A stretch of 64,000 nt of DNA from GWE2-42-39 sp963662895 (GTDB lineage: Bacteria > Bacteroidota > Bacteroidia > Bacteroidales > Prolixibacteraceae), in the NCBI GenBank assembly GCA_963662895.1, contig OY759981.1, forward strand, positions 1,302,001 to 1,366,000. The letters run 5' to 3'. Under the pieces are notes generated by a model. It made no database searches. It was not told the DNA's origin and saw nothing but the letters and a program-made list of their open reading frames with translations. Below are positions 33,617-44,300 of the stretch, in pieces (position 1 is the stretch's first letter; every line of letters begins with the position of its first letter). The position numbers and the translations under genes are program-made.

Positions 33617-33820
33617 TTCCATTCCTTTTCCTTTTATCGTGTCAACCATCAAATTGCAGATTGTCATTCTGATTCCCCCCCAAAAAAAAAGTTGTGGCAT
33701 CTCTCCGGGATTTTTGTTCCGCTCCCTCTCCCCTCTCCTGCCCTTCTCATCTTTTGGATATTGGTTATTGAATATTCATGATTGGATATTCGTTCGGCGT
33801 TTTTCCCTGTCATATCCTCA

Positions 33821-34677
33821 TTATGCCCAAAAATTTTTGGGTGGGGACTACCAATGACAGATTTTTACAGAAGTCTGTATATGAATCAAATACAAATACA
33901 TCACTTTTTTTATCATTTCATCATTTCCGGCCATATAACTGCATTGCTTTTCTTCAAGGAGTTCCGTGTGAATCAGTTTAAAAAGTTGTGGAGAAAAGCA
34001 GGTAAAGTGTTCAGTGTTCAGTAAGGAGCCATCGTTTCGTTATAGAATAAACCGGGGAAACAAAGCCCGGGCTGTTTCCGCCTAAGGGGAAAAAGCGTTT
34101 AGAAAATCGATGGAGTGAGCGTTAAAAAATCTTCCCTGTTTGACGAACGCAGTGAGGAGTTTGGTCCGGCAATTGCCGGATAGCGAACGCAAACGATTTT
34201 TAGCTTTTTAGCCTCTGCGGCGGCTCTTTTTGGTTCCTTTTTCCAGCTGCAGGGAAAAAGGATCAGCCCGTCCGGCTTGAGGACTGTAAAAAAGGGAAAT
34301 GCGGTGAAGCTTGATTTTCAGCTTTTATCTGTACTAAAAAATCAGAAAATATGCTCCACAAAAGATTAAAGTACCCCTCCCGTACCCGGTGTTTTATTTG
34401 TTCTCTTAATAACCTGACAATGTTCATTGTTCTTTTGTATTCGCCTCTGGCCGGCGGAGCCCTTCCTTTTGCAGTCGACCAAAAGGAAGTAAAAGTCTTG
34501 TCTAAGTCATCCTTCCTCCCGCCTCACGGTTTTTTCTTCCCGGCACACATCCTTGAATACCCACCAAAAACCGCTCCCGCCAGCGCCGGCCCGGACTACT
34601 TTGACCGGCCAGCCCTGCTTTTCACCTTCCGGTGAACCGGGGACTTGACTTCCAGATACCTTTCCTGTCATTGCCTC
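33821..34677. repeat. Tandem repeat unit 1 (857 bp), non-coding
   Basis: Begins ATTATGCCCAAAAA and runs to the next such start at 34678. Landmarks shared with unit 2 in the same order are TACAGAAGTCTGTA (palindrome), TTTCCGGCCATATAACTGCA, GGAGCCATCGTTTCGTTATA, CGAACGCAGTGAGGAGTTTG, CTCTGCGGCGGCTCTTTTTG, ATGCTCCACAAAAGATTAAA and CTCACGGTTTTTTCTTCCCG. Frames of up to 94 codons exist but are broken differently in the two units, so no gene is called. Confidence 0.85.
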
Positions 34678-35560
34678 ATTATGCCCAATAAATTTTGGGT
34701 GGGGACTACCAATGACTTCTTTTTACAGAAGTCTGTATATGAGGCAAATACAAAACATCGCTTTTTTCAGCATTACCTCATTCCCGGCCATATAACTGCA
34801 TTGCTTTTCTTCAAGCAGTTCCGTGTGAATCAGTGTAAAAAGTTGTGGAGAAGAGCAGGTAAAGTGTTCAGTGTTCAGTAAGGAGCCATCGTTTCGTTAT
34901 AGAATAAGCAGGGAGGAAAAAGATATTTTTTTTTAGGAAAGACAACAATGCCCGGGCTGTTTCCGCCTAAGGAGAAAAAGCGTTTAGAAAATCGAGGGAG
35001 GGAGCGTTAAAAAATCTTCCCTGTTTGACGAACGCAGTGAGGAGTTTGGAAGATTTTAGCGAACGCAAACGATTTTTAGCTTTTTAGCCTCTGCGGCGGC
35101 TCTTTTTGGTTCCTTTTTCCAGCTGATGGGAAAAAGGATCAGCCCGTCCGGCTTGAGGACTGTAAAAAAGGGAAATGCGGTGAAGCTTGATTTTTAGCTT
35201 TTATCTGTACTAAAAAATCAGAAAATATGCTCCACAAAAGATTAAAGTACCCCTCCCGTGCCCGGGGTTTTCTTCGTTCTCTTAATAACCTGACAATGTT
35301 CATTGTTCATTGTTCATTTGTATTCGCCTCTGGCCGGCGGGGCCCTTCCTTTTGCAGTCGACCAAAAGGTAGTAAAAGTCTTGTCAAACTCATCCTTCCT
35401 CCCGCCTCACGGTTTTTTCTTCCCGGGCCACATCCCTGAAGACCCGCCAAAAACCGCTCCCGCCTTCGCCGGCCCGGACTACTTTGACCGGCCAGCCCTG
35501 CTTTTCACCTTCCGGTGAACCGGGGACTTGACTTTTAGATACCTTTCCTGTCATTGCCTC
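34678..35560. repeat. Tandem repeat unit 2 (883 bp), non-coding
   Basis: Nearly the whole of unit 1 is repeated in direct orientation. Differences are small substitutions plus indels, such as an extra A/G-rich stretch near 34910-34950 and the loss of a short hairpin (GTCCGGCAATTGCCGGATA of unit 1, 34162-34180). Confidence 0.85.
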
Positions 35561-35730
35561 ATTATGCCCAAAAATTTTGGGTGACAACTACCAATGACAG
35601 ATTTTTACAGAAGTCTGTATATGAAACAAATACAAAACATCGCTTTTTTCAGCATTTCATCATTTCCGGCCATATAACTACATTGCTTTTCTTGACGAAC
35701 TACCGTGGCCGGGGTTGTTCTGTTTGCATT
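35561..35730. repeat. Partial third repeat unit
   Basis: Starts again with ATTATGCCCAAAAATTTTGG and keeps similarity through TACAGAAGTCTGTA and TTTCCGGCCATATAACTACA. It then changes into GACGAACTACCGTGGCCGGG, which is the continuation seen in the diverged copy at 12.1-12.4 kb. The tail to 35849 is non-coding. Confidence 0.75.
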
Positions 35731-35849
35731 CAAACCCGGTGGAAACGGTATCCAACCATACCGGCGCATCTGCCGGGGTTGAAACATGAACCTTCTATGC
35801 ACCGGACAAAGAAAAACGGAGATAGGAGAAAAGAAAACGTGGGAGGCAT

Positions 35850-35879
35850 GGAACCGTTCTCTAAAAAAAGAACGGTTCC
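35850..35879. repeat. Perfect 11-bp hairpin
   Basis: GGAACCGTTCT (35850-35860) and AGAACGGTTCC (35869-35879) around CTAAAAAA, followed by a short TTTC. It may terminate transcripts leaving the repeat array. The rest of 35880-36123 is AT-rich spacer before the next gene. Confidence 0.6.
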
Positions 35880-36123
35880 TTTCGCATTGAACTATTTTTT
35901 AACCTTGTTCCCTTATTTTCAGCATACAATCAAAAAACAGATAAGGTTAATACTGCCGGCTGGCAGATATGCTTTATACATCGTGCCGGTCCTTGTAATT
36001 ATAAATACAAAACAAACTGTTTAATAACATATATTTTAAGGGTTACCTTTTAGTGAAGTAAAGAATTAATAAGTGTATTTGTTTGGGAAGAGTAGTTAAA
36101 AATTTTTATTTTCTATTTTAGTT

Positions 36124-36819
36124 ATGTCACTGAAATATGCACTATTCGAGAACCAACTCACCAGTGATCCAAACGATTACATGGCGGTTGTACAAGACCT
36201 GCAAAGTAAGACGCAGGAGGAAATAATCGATCTGATGATCAGCCGTGGTTCAACTGTAACCAAGGCTGAAGTTCTCTCCGGAATGGAGGAATACGCCAAT
36301 GCCATCGAGCAATTATTACGAGATGGATGTGCTATTAATACGCCCCTTTTCAACCTTTCGCCCTCAGTTCGAGGTGTTTTTTCCGGTCCGGAAGAAACCT
36401 TTAATTCTGCTAAACACAGTGTGCAGATAAATATTACTACCGGCACCCGCTTAAGTGAGATCAGTAAAACAATCACCGTTGAACGGGTAGATGGTTATTC
36501 GCCCCGGCCCAGGATCAAGTATGTATACGACCTGGGGAGCGATAGCCGTAACGAGGTACTTACTCCCGGCAACATTGCACAGGTACGGGGTAGCCGCCTG
36601 AAATTCGATACCACCGATGAGCAGCAGGGAATCTTCCTGATTGCCACCGACAATACCGAAACCAAAGTAACAACCGTGTCGCGTAACAAACCGGCACAGC
36701 TCGACTTCCTGGTGCCGGCACTGGCTGCCGGCGAATACCGGCTGGAAATACGGACCTTGTTCCTTAATACAAAAACGATTCGCTCCGGGCAATCGGATTT
36801 TGTTTTAACAATTACCTGA
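36124..36819 (+). CDS. HU/IHF-like DNA-binding domain protein with DUF4469
   Basis: 231 residues. The N-terminal half (about 1-125) resembles the IHF/HU-like DNA-binding domain of Bacteroidota: MSLKYALFENQLTSDPNDYM, EEIIDLMISRGSTVTKAEVL, NLSPSVRGVF. The C-terminal part (about 130-231) is an Ig-like DUF4469 module (LTPGNIAQVRGSRLKF, ...YRLEIRTLF). There is no signal peptide. Proteins of this kind are frequent in Bacteroidota and often lie near mobile or surface-protein genes; the function is not established. Just downstream lie six palindromic repeats that are possible binding sites (speculative). Confidence 0.85.
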   Translation: MSLKYALFENQLTSDPNDYMAVVQDLQSKTQEEIIDLMISRGSTVTKAEVLSGMEEYANAIEQLLRDGCAINTPLFNLSPSVRGVFSGPEETFNSAKHSVQINITTGTRLSEISKTITVERVDGYSPRPRIKYVYDLGSDSRNEVLTPGNIAQVRGSRLKFDTTDEQQGIFLIATDNTETKVTTVSRNKPAQLDFLVPALAAGEYRLEIRTLFLNTKTIRSGQSDFVLTIT

Positions 36820-36978
36820 GGCCTGTAAGTCTGCCCGTAACAACGGGCTACAGCCTGATTCAACCCTGTATATGACGCTGTGTTTCAATCATTTAATATT
36901 AGCGCAGTCTCACAGGGAAAAAACACCTGGCTCCTGTTTTTCAGGTCAACCGGTACCAGGCTGCTATTTTACACAACG

Positions 36979-37109
36979 TAGAGTTACTACTCTGCACTTC
37001 TTAGAGCCACTACTCTATACTCTTTAGAGTTACTACTCTACACTTCTTAGAGTTACTACTCTATACTCCTTAGAGTTACTACTCTACGTTTCTTAGAGCT
37101 ACTACTCTA
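36979..37109. repeat. Six tandem 23-bp palindromic repeats (iteron-like)
   Basis: TAGAG starts occur at 36979, 37002, 37025, 37048, 37071 and 37094, an exact 23-bp period. Each unit contains TAGAGT-TACT-ACTCTA or a one- or two-base variant, a 6-bp stem with a 4-base loop, separated by CACTTCT-type linkers. The array lies in the 435-base spacer between the HU-like gene and the S74 gene; the rest of that spacer shows only the hairpin at 37166. Confidence 0.9.
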
Positions 37110-37165
37110 TAAAAAGACATCCCCTCCAGGGTTCTGAATCCTGCGGGGGTAACCCAAACAAAAGA

Positions 37166-37194
37166 CCCCGCCCGGTATGATCCACCGGGCAGGG
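37166..37194 (+). promoter_or_regulatory. Leader hairpin before the S74/RHS gene group
   Basis: CCCCGCCCGGT pairs with ACCGGGCAGGG (one mismatch) around ATGATCC, followed by GTTAAATAAAACTTATTAAT rather than a T-run. It is similar in position and kind to the hairpins before both susC genes. Confidence 0.4.
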
Positions 37195-37254
37195 TTAAAT
37201 AAAACTTATTAATTAACAGGGGCTTCGGCCCCTTTAAAAAAAACATGTAAAATT

Positions 37255-37857
37255 ATGAAAAAAAATATTGCAATTTTCGTTTTGTGCTTTTCAGCACTGT
37301 CTTTTAGCGCATTCGCACAGATTAAGGTTAACAGCGCCGGATATGTAGGTATCATAACATCCACACCTTCGTACAAGTTGGATGTTAATTCAGGAGAATC
37401 ACGTTCCTGGTATTCAACCCGCCGGCCTTTCCTCATTAGTCACTGGGGACAGGATCCCAGGCTTAAAAGTACTTCTGCAATTGTATTTTATAAAACAGAT
37501 GCTTCCGGTTTTCTTGATATTCAGTGCAAAACGCTCTATGAACATTCCGACAGCACAGCCAAAGAGAATATCATACCTTTATCTGATGCAGGTAAGGCCG
37601 GTTTTACAGAAAGTAATATCGAAAAAATTAAGCAGCTAAAAGGAGTAAATTATAACTGGAAAGATGACAAAACAAAAAAAATGCAGGCGGGTTTCCTGGC
37701 CCAGGAAGTTGAAGAAGTGATCCCGGAAGCTGTAATTACCAACGATAGCACCAGAAATAAATCCATGGCTTACTCGGCCATTATCCCTTATTTGGTTGAA
37801 GCAATAAAAGAGCAGCAAGCCGAGATTGAGGAGTTAAAAAAACAGCTAACCAGGTAA
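37255..37857 (+). CDS. Exported protein with S74 (endosialidase) chaperone domain
   Basis: 200 residues: a signal peptide (MKKNIAIFVLCFSALSFSAF, cleaved after AQ), a short variable segment, then an intramolecular chaperone auto-processing domain of Peptidase_S74 type from about residue 95. Key parts are SDSTAKENIIPL (processing site Ser region), IEKIKQLKGVNYNWKDD, QAGFLAQEVEEVIPEAV and SMAYSAIIPYLVEAIKEQQ, with a C-terminal coiled coil. In phage fibres this domain trimerises and cuts itself off; in Bacteroidota it often ends surface proteins. It is first of four co-directional genes leading to the RHS toxin and may shape a surface structure for it. Confidence 0.85.
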   Translation: MKKNIAIFVLCFSALSFSAFAQIKVNSAGYVGIITSTPSYKLDVNSGESRSWYSTRRPFLISHWGQDPRLKSTSAIVFYKTDASGFLDIQCKTLYEHSDSTAKENIIPLSDAGKAGFTESNIEKIKQLKGVNYNWKDDKTKKMQAGFLAQEVEEVIPEAVITNDSTRNKSMAYSAIIPYLVEAIKEQQAEIEELKKQLTR

Positions 37858-37868
37858 AACATCCGGCC

Positions 37869-38315
37869 ATGAAATATTATATAATACCACTTTTCCTGGT
37901 TTTGTTTGTCGCGCTGGCCGGCCATGCACAAACCACCATTTCGTTTGGGTACGACCAGAGTGGAAACCGTAATTTGCGGGAAATAATCAGCCTAAAAAGC
38001 GCAACGCCCCAGAAAGGTACAGCAACTGAAGAACAAGATGACCTGACCGGAACAAGTACCGAAAGCCTGGTTGGCATGAATAAGATCCGTATTTACCCCA
38101 ACCCGACCAGGGGGGTCTTACGAATCGACTTCCCGGCCTTAATGAACCAAAAGGCAATGCTTACCGTGTACGGTTCCAACGGCAGGGTACTTATTAACCA
38201 GCAGGCTTACGGGAACAACACTGAAATTGACCTTTCGAACTATCCCGGTGGATTTTATATTATGAGAATTGTAATCGGACAGGAACAGAAGGAATGGAAG
38301 ATTCTTAAAGATTGA
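37869..38315 (+). CDS. Small T9SS type A sorting-domain protein
   Basis: 148 residues: a signal peptide (LFLVLFVALAGHAQ), a short linker with FGYDQSGNRNLREI that looks like a single RHS/YD-type motif, and a type IX secretion C-terminal domain from about residue 75 (IRIYPNPTRGVLRIDF, LTVYGSNGRVL, NYPGGFYIMRI). The protein should cross the outer membrane by T9SS and lose its tail. It lies 12 bases after the S74 gene and 33 bases before the RHS gene. The role in the toxin locus is unknown. Confidence 0.85.
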   Translation: MKYYIIPLFLVLFVALAGHAQTTISFGYDQSGNRNLREIISLKSATPQKGTATEEQDDLTGTSTESLVGMNKIRIYPNPTRGVLRIDFPALMNQKAMLTVYGSNGRVLINQQAYGNNTEIDLSNYPGGFYIMRIVIGQEQKEWKILKD

Positions 38316-38347
38316 TTCTCCTCTTTTTATTACAATAATACAGAAAC

Positions 38348-41300
38348 ATGAAAAGAATACGATATCCATTCTTTGCGGGCTTGCTGTTTACCTTTACCGG
38401 TATGGCACAGCCCTTCGACCTGGTACTGAATTCTGCCGAATCGGGAACGGTTATCCACCAGGCGCGAAACAGCATCACCTTTGCGGCAGGGTATTCATAC
38501 ACGCCTAACGGGGGTACGATGACGGCTAAGATTGTAAACCCAATTGTTACCGGCGACATGAATTACAGTGAGAAAATTTCCTCTTCCTCTTACACCATAA
38601 ATACCAGCCTTGCTGTTGGCAGTCCTGAGGGAAATATGCAGATTGCAGGCATAGCACAATACACTGTTCCCCTGCAATTACCGGGAGGAACAGCAGGAGT
38701 TAAGCCCGATTTAAGCCTTGTTTATACAAGTGTTTTAAACAATGGAATAATGGGGACAGGCTGGAAGATATCCGGACTTTCGGAGATTAGCCGGGTAGTC
38801 CGGAATATTTATTTCGACACAAAAGCTAATCCTGTAAACGGGACCATAAGCGACGGGTATGCCATTGACGGAAAACGCCTGATCCTTACCGGTGGAACTT
38901 ACGGGGCCAGTAACAGCACGTATGGAACAGAACAGGAAGAATTTTCAAAAATAGTAGCCCATGGCACCACCGGATACGGTCCCTTATATTTTACCGTTTA
39001 TACCAAATCGGGGCTTATTTATGAATATGGGAACACATCAGATTCGAGAATACTAAAAGATGGCAGTTGCATATTATCATGGAAACTAAATAAAATAAGC
39101 GACCGGTATAATAACTATATCACCTTTAGTTATCTTGCGTCAGACGATGAACGCCCGGTTTACATGATTGAATATACCGGCAATTCCGGTTTATCAAAAA
39201 ATCCCTTTGCCCGGATTGAGTTTTTTTATAAGCGAAGGGATGATAACAGCACTTATGTGTACGGGGAAAAAAAGTTTACCCGCAGACTTTTGCTCGACCA
39301 GGTTAAGATAACGAATAATGACCAGTTATTTAAACGCTATGAGCTGGACTACTGCCTGGTGGACAACCATTCCATGCTGCAAAAGGTTACAGAATACAGC
39401 AGCAGGGGGCAGGCGTTTAATCCGCTGGTTTTCACCTATTCCGATTCCAAAAGATTAAACAGCTTAGACAGCCATCCATCACAGCCGTTTTACTCCAATT
39501 CGACAAAAGAACGTTTTTTTCAGGGCGATTTTAACGGGGATGGACGAACCGATTTTGTAACGATTGAATCGACTTCTTCAGCTTCCGATCCTGGAGACCT
39601 GTCGCTTTATTTAGCGAATAAAGACGGGAAGATGGAATTTGCTTCTTCTATGGATATTGAAGACGATACCGATTTGTTGCATCTGTACAACATTATACCG
39701 GCTGATTTTAATGCAGATGGCATGACCGACCTGTTATTTATAGGAACAGATTATAATCCTGACACCTTTGATAAGTACTTATATACAGTCTGTCTCTCAA
39801 AGGGAACATCTTTTTGGGGGCGTTATGAATATTTAAACTATTATGATTTAAAAGTGGATACAACGTTTTCGAGTCAGCGTGTGGTGGACTATAATGGCGA
39901 CGGGAAACTGGAAATCCTTGCTTTTAATGATTCGAGGTATGAACTCTATTCGTTTGATTTTCCTATTTCGTATCTTAATGGCGTGAAATATTATTCTTCT
40001 TTTTTCAATTTTATATGCAGAGGCGGAAAAAACATTACTTTTATCGATTTGTATCCGGGTAAAGATAACTACAAAGCACCCATAACAGTTGACTTTAACA
40101 GGGACGGCTGCACGGATATACTGGGGACCAACATTCATATTAGAGAATATGCATTGTACGGGTTTAAGAATCCGGATAGCTCACTGAAGGAAATATTCCG
40201 AAAAGCAAATTATGAGACCGGAGACCGGATTGATTTTGGTGATTTTAACGGGGACGGAGTTTCAGACATTATAAAGGTACATGGAGATGAAAACCCGCAA
40301 TGGTGGTTTGCAACTTATACCAATGATGGATTTGTGGAGGAGGAAATTACCGGTCTGTCCGGTTTCAACCTGGAAGAAAGTAATAACCAGTGGCTTTTTT
40401 GCGATGTAAATGGCGACGGGAAAGATGATTTTCTTTTTTACGGAAAAGGACAGGATACGGGCAACCGTACCAACCGGATAAATATCGCGATAAGCAATGG
40501 CAACGGGACAGATTTTACTTTATTGCCGGAATACATTTCCCCTGTAAGATTTGATATGTCGGTAGATAATGAAAAAACGCAATATTTCCATGTGGGTGAC
40601 TATAATGGAGATGGTTTTGACGAGTTCTTTTACAGCAAACCGGGCAACCAGCGATGCTTTTCATTTTTCTACGGTACGAGGGGAAAACTGCTGAGTAATG
40701 TTATTGATGGAATGGGGGTAAAAACAAACCTGCTTTATGGCAGCATGATAAAATATACCAGGCTCCGAAGTTCCAGTGATTACATTTACACTAAATACAC
40801 CGATGCCAGCTACCCGGTTATGGATTATATAGCTCCTGTTTCTCTTGTTTATAATATTACAACCGATGATGGTATTGGAGGATTATTTAGTCACGATTAT
40901 ACTTACAAAGGGGCGAAAGTTCATCTGCAGGGAAAAGGCTTTATGGGCTTTTCCAAGATAATAGACAAGAATGAAGATACCGGTATAACGGAAGAAAGAA
41001 CCTATTCGTTTCATTCCAGCCGTTATTTTCCCCGGTTAGACTCGGTGGTTACCAAATACGGATCAACCATTCTTTCTACGGTTACTAATGACTGGGCCGA
41101 AGTCGCTCTGGGTAATAACCGCATATTCCCGTATGTATCGGTGAAATCAGTAACCGACAATCTGAAAGGGTTAACGGTAACCACTACTGCCGGCTATAAT
41201 TCGTACGGAAATCCAACATCCGTTGCTGTAAATTATGGCGGGGGTCATACACAAACCACCACTTACCAGTACAACGACGAGCGGGTAAGCAGCTGGCTGA

Positions 41301-44300
41301 TCGGGAGGCCTACCACCATAACCGAAACATCGGTACGCGATTCGCAAACCAAAACATTTACGACTACCCGTACTTATTTTACAACCAATAACTCGCCGGA
41401 TACCGACCGGTACAATTCCGGTGACGACAGTTACTGGCAGCTCGACAGGGTGTATGACGATTTTGGGAACCTGGAGGAAGAAAATAAATCGACAACAGGG
41501 TTAAGTACCCAAACAACTGCTTACACCTACGACACAACTAACGGGGTGCATCTGCTATCGGTAACCGACCCGGCAGGCAACCAGGCCAGTTACACCTATT
41601 ACCCTACTACCGGCTTATTACACACCGAAACTGACCGGTTTGGAAATGAAACCACTTATAGTTACAACAGTGCCGACCAGTTAAGCAGTGTAGCACCCGA
41701 TATCGGGATTACAAAAACCATAACCAGTGGTCTGTCGTTTTCCGGTGGCCCGTCAAATGCCCGCTACTATATACAAAAAAGCGGCAATGATGGTTTTGTT
41801 ACAAAAAAATGGTACGACAAACTAAACCGTGAATTACGTACCGAGACCGAAATATTTAGAGGTTCGGTAAGTAAAACCGATAAACAATACAACTCCAAAG
41901 GACAACTCAAGCGTATTTCGGAGCCTGCAACCGGAACGCCCTCGTACTGGAATACCATTTACTACGACAATTATGGGCGCATCACTTCGCAAGACCCGTA
42001 CTACGGGGCAACTACTTCATTCTCGTATTCAGGGGCGACCACCATCCGGACAGTTAACAGCCGTAATTATACAACCACCGTTAATGCTGCCGGAATGGCG
42101 ACCAACCGTACCGACCCCGGAGGAAGTATCACCTACACTTACTGGGGCGATGGTACCCTGAAATCGACAGAGACACCCGGCAATGTTGTCTCCTCTACGA
42201 CCTACGACAAAAATGGGAACCAGCTAACGCTCAATGATCCCAGTGCCGGCACCATTACCAAAACCTGGTATGGAACCGGACAGCTGAAGACCCAGCAAAA
42301 CGGGCGTGGACAAACCACTACCTATACGTACCTGGCGAATGGCTTACACGATAAATATACTTCGCCGGAAGGCGAAACCGACTATACTTATAATGCAGAT
42401 AACCAGGTTCGCAGTATTACTTCGCCGGGGGGTACCTCAGGGGTATCCCGCTCATTTACTTACTATACAAACGGACTGGTAAACACGATTACCGAAACAA
42501 TTGACGGGGTAAGTAATACCATTACTTACGAATATGACTCCAAAGGCCGGCTGTACCGCAAATATTTTAACGGAACTTCGGTGTACGAACAATACGATTA
42601 TTATTCGACAAATGGTTATCTTTACCGTATCCGGTTTACGGCAGACGGAAGTACGAGTACTGTCTGGCAATTGACGAATATGGATGCATACCAACGCATA
42701 ACCCAGGCCTCGGTTGGCGGTATTACTGCAACACGGAGCTACAACCCGAGTACCAATCTGCTTTCGCAGATTGCGGCAAGCGGGGTGCAACAGTATGATT
42801 ATTCGTTTGATGCAAACACGGGCAACCTTACTTCGCGTGCCAATCATCTGAAAAGTAAAACCGAAAACTTCGGGTACGATACCGATGATCTTGACCGGTT
42901 GGCTTCAGTTAGCGGGCCGGTTAATGCCTCGGTTAGCTATACTTCCAATAAAAAAGGAAATATCCTTACCAAGAACGATGCCGGCACCTATGCTTACGAA
43001 GATACCCCCTATGCTGTAAGCAGTATTTCCAATGCCCGGAACATATCGACGACAGAACAATCCCTGGATTATTATTCGTTTGAAAAAGTTTCGAATATAA
43101 CCGAAGGGACAAAGACTGCCGATTTTGTTTATAATGCCGATCATCAGCGTATCCGTATAATTCTGAAGAATAACGGCACAACAACCAAGACCCATTGGTA
43201 TTTTGGCAGCAGTTACGAGCGTGAAGATGTTGGCGGTGTTGTTACCCAGTACATCTGGATTGGCGGCGATGCTTACACAGCATATGCTGTGGCAAAGAAA
43301 ACAGGCTCCGGAACGTGGACGGTTTATAACATTTTCCGCGACCACCTGGGCACGATTACCCACCTGAAGACCGGCAGTACGGTTAACGAGTATAGCTTTG
43401 ATGCCTGGGGACGCCGCCGCGACAAAGACAGCTGGAGTTATACGCTCGACAGCGAGCCATCTTTGTTTGCCGACCGGGGTTTCACCGGACATGAGTATCT
43501 GGAGGATTTTAAACTCTACAATATGAACGGCCGGTTGTACGACCCGGTAGTGGGGCGTTTCCTCTCTCCAGATCCGTACGTGCAAAACCCTGGTTATACA
43601 CAGAGCTATAACCGGTACAGCTATTGTTTGAATAACCCGATGAAATACAGCGATCCGACAGGGACGAAATGGAAATGGAACTATCTGTCTCCTTTACACT
43701 GGTTTGAAGAAGGCATGCAGTGGATAAACGTCCATACAACCGGCTTAAGACAAAAGATGGCAGACCTGGGAGTCCCTGATTTTAGTGTGGGAACGAATAT
43801 CAATATGGATGGAGATGTTTATTTTAATGCCACTTATAAAGGGCAACAAGTATTCAACACCGCAAACATTGACAGAAGTAATCCGGGTGTCGTTATCGAT
43901 AAGCTAAATGAGGTTCGGGAGGTATATGGAAATGCATGGAATGCCTCTTCGCAAGGTGGTGATTGGACAGATGTAGCAGGAACGGGTCTGTTTATTTTTG
44001 GACAGACTAAAACAGTAGCTGGTGAGTTGACGAATGCCTTTCAATCAAGTAATAATGGGGTATTGCGAGCTGCAGTAAATAATGACTTGCCAACAGGGAA
44101 CATTAAAGGCATTATGAGGTCAACTAGTAAATTTGCTAGTGGAGTTAAATGGGCTGGTATTGCTGGTAATTCTGCAGGTGTTATATTGTCGGGTATTAAT
44201 ATATATAATGAAGGATGGACTGTAGGAAACACCGTCGACTTAATTTTTAATGGTGCTGCTTTTATTCCTGGTTATGGTTGGGGTATTTCTTCTTATTATA

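Noticed and set aside
33639..33820. Start of another gene before the repeat array
   Set aside because: The frames read Pro/Phe-rich low-complexity sequence directly after a terminator, with no similarity to any family I know.
34351..35518. Short ORFs of 70-94 codons inside the tandem repeats
   Set aside because: The frames shift between units, the composition is Pro/Phe/Ser-rich in the way of non-coding repeats, and DNA conservation is not focused on codons.
36979..37109. CRISPR array
   Set aside because: The period is 23 bp with no unique spacers; the linkers are near-identical and no cas genes are present.
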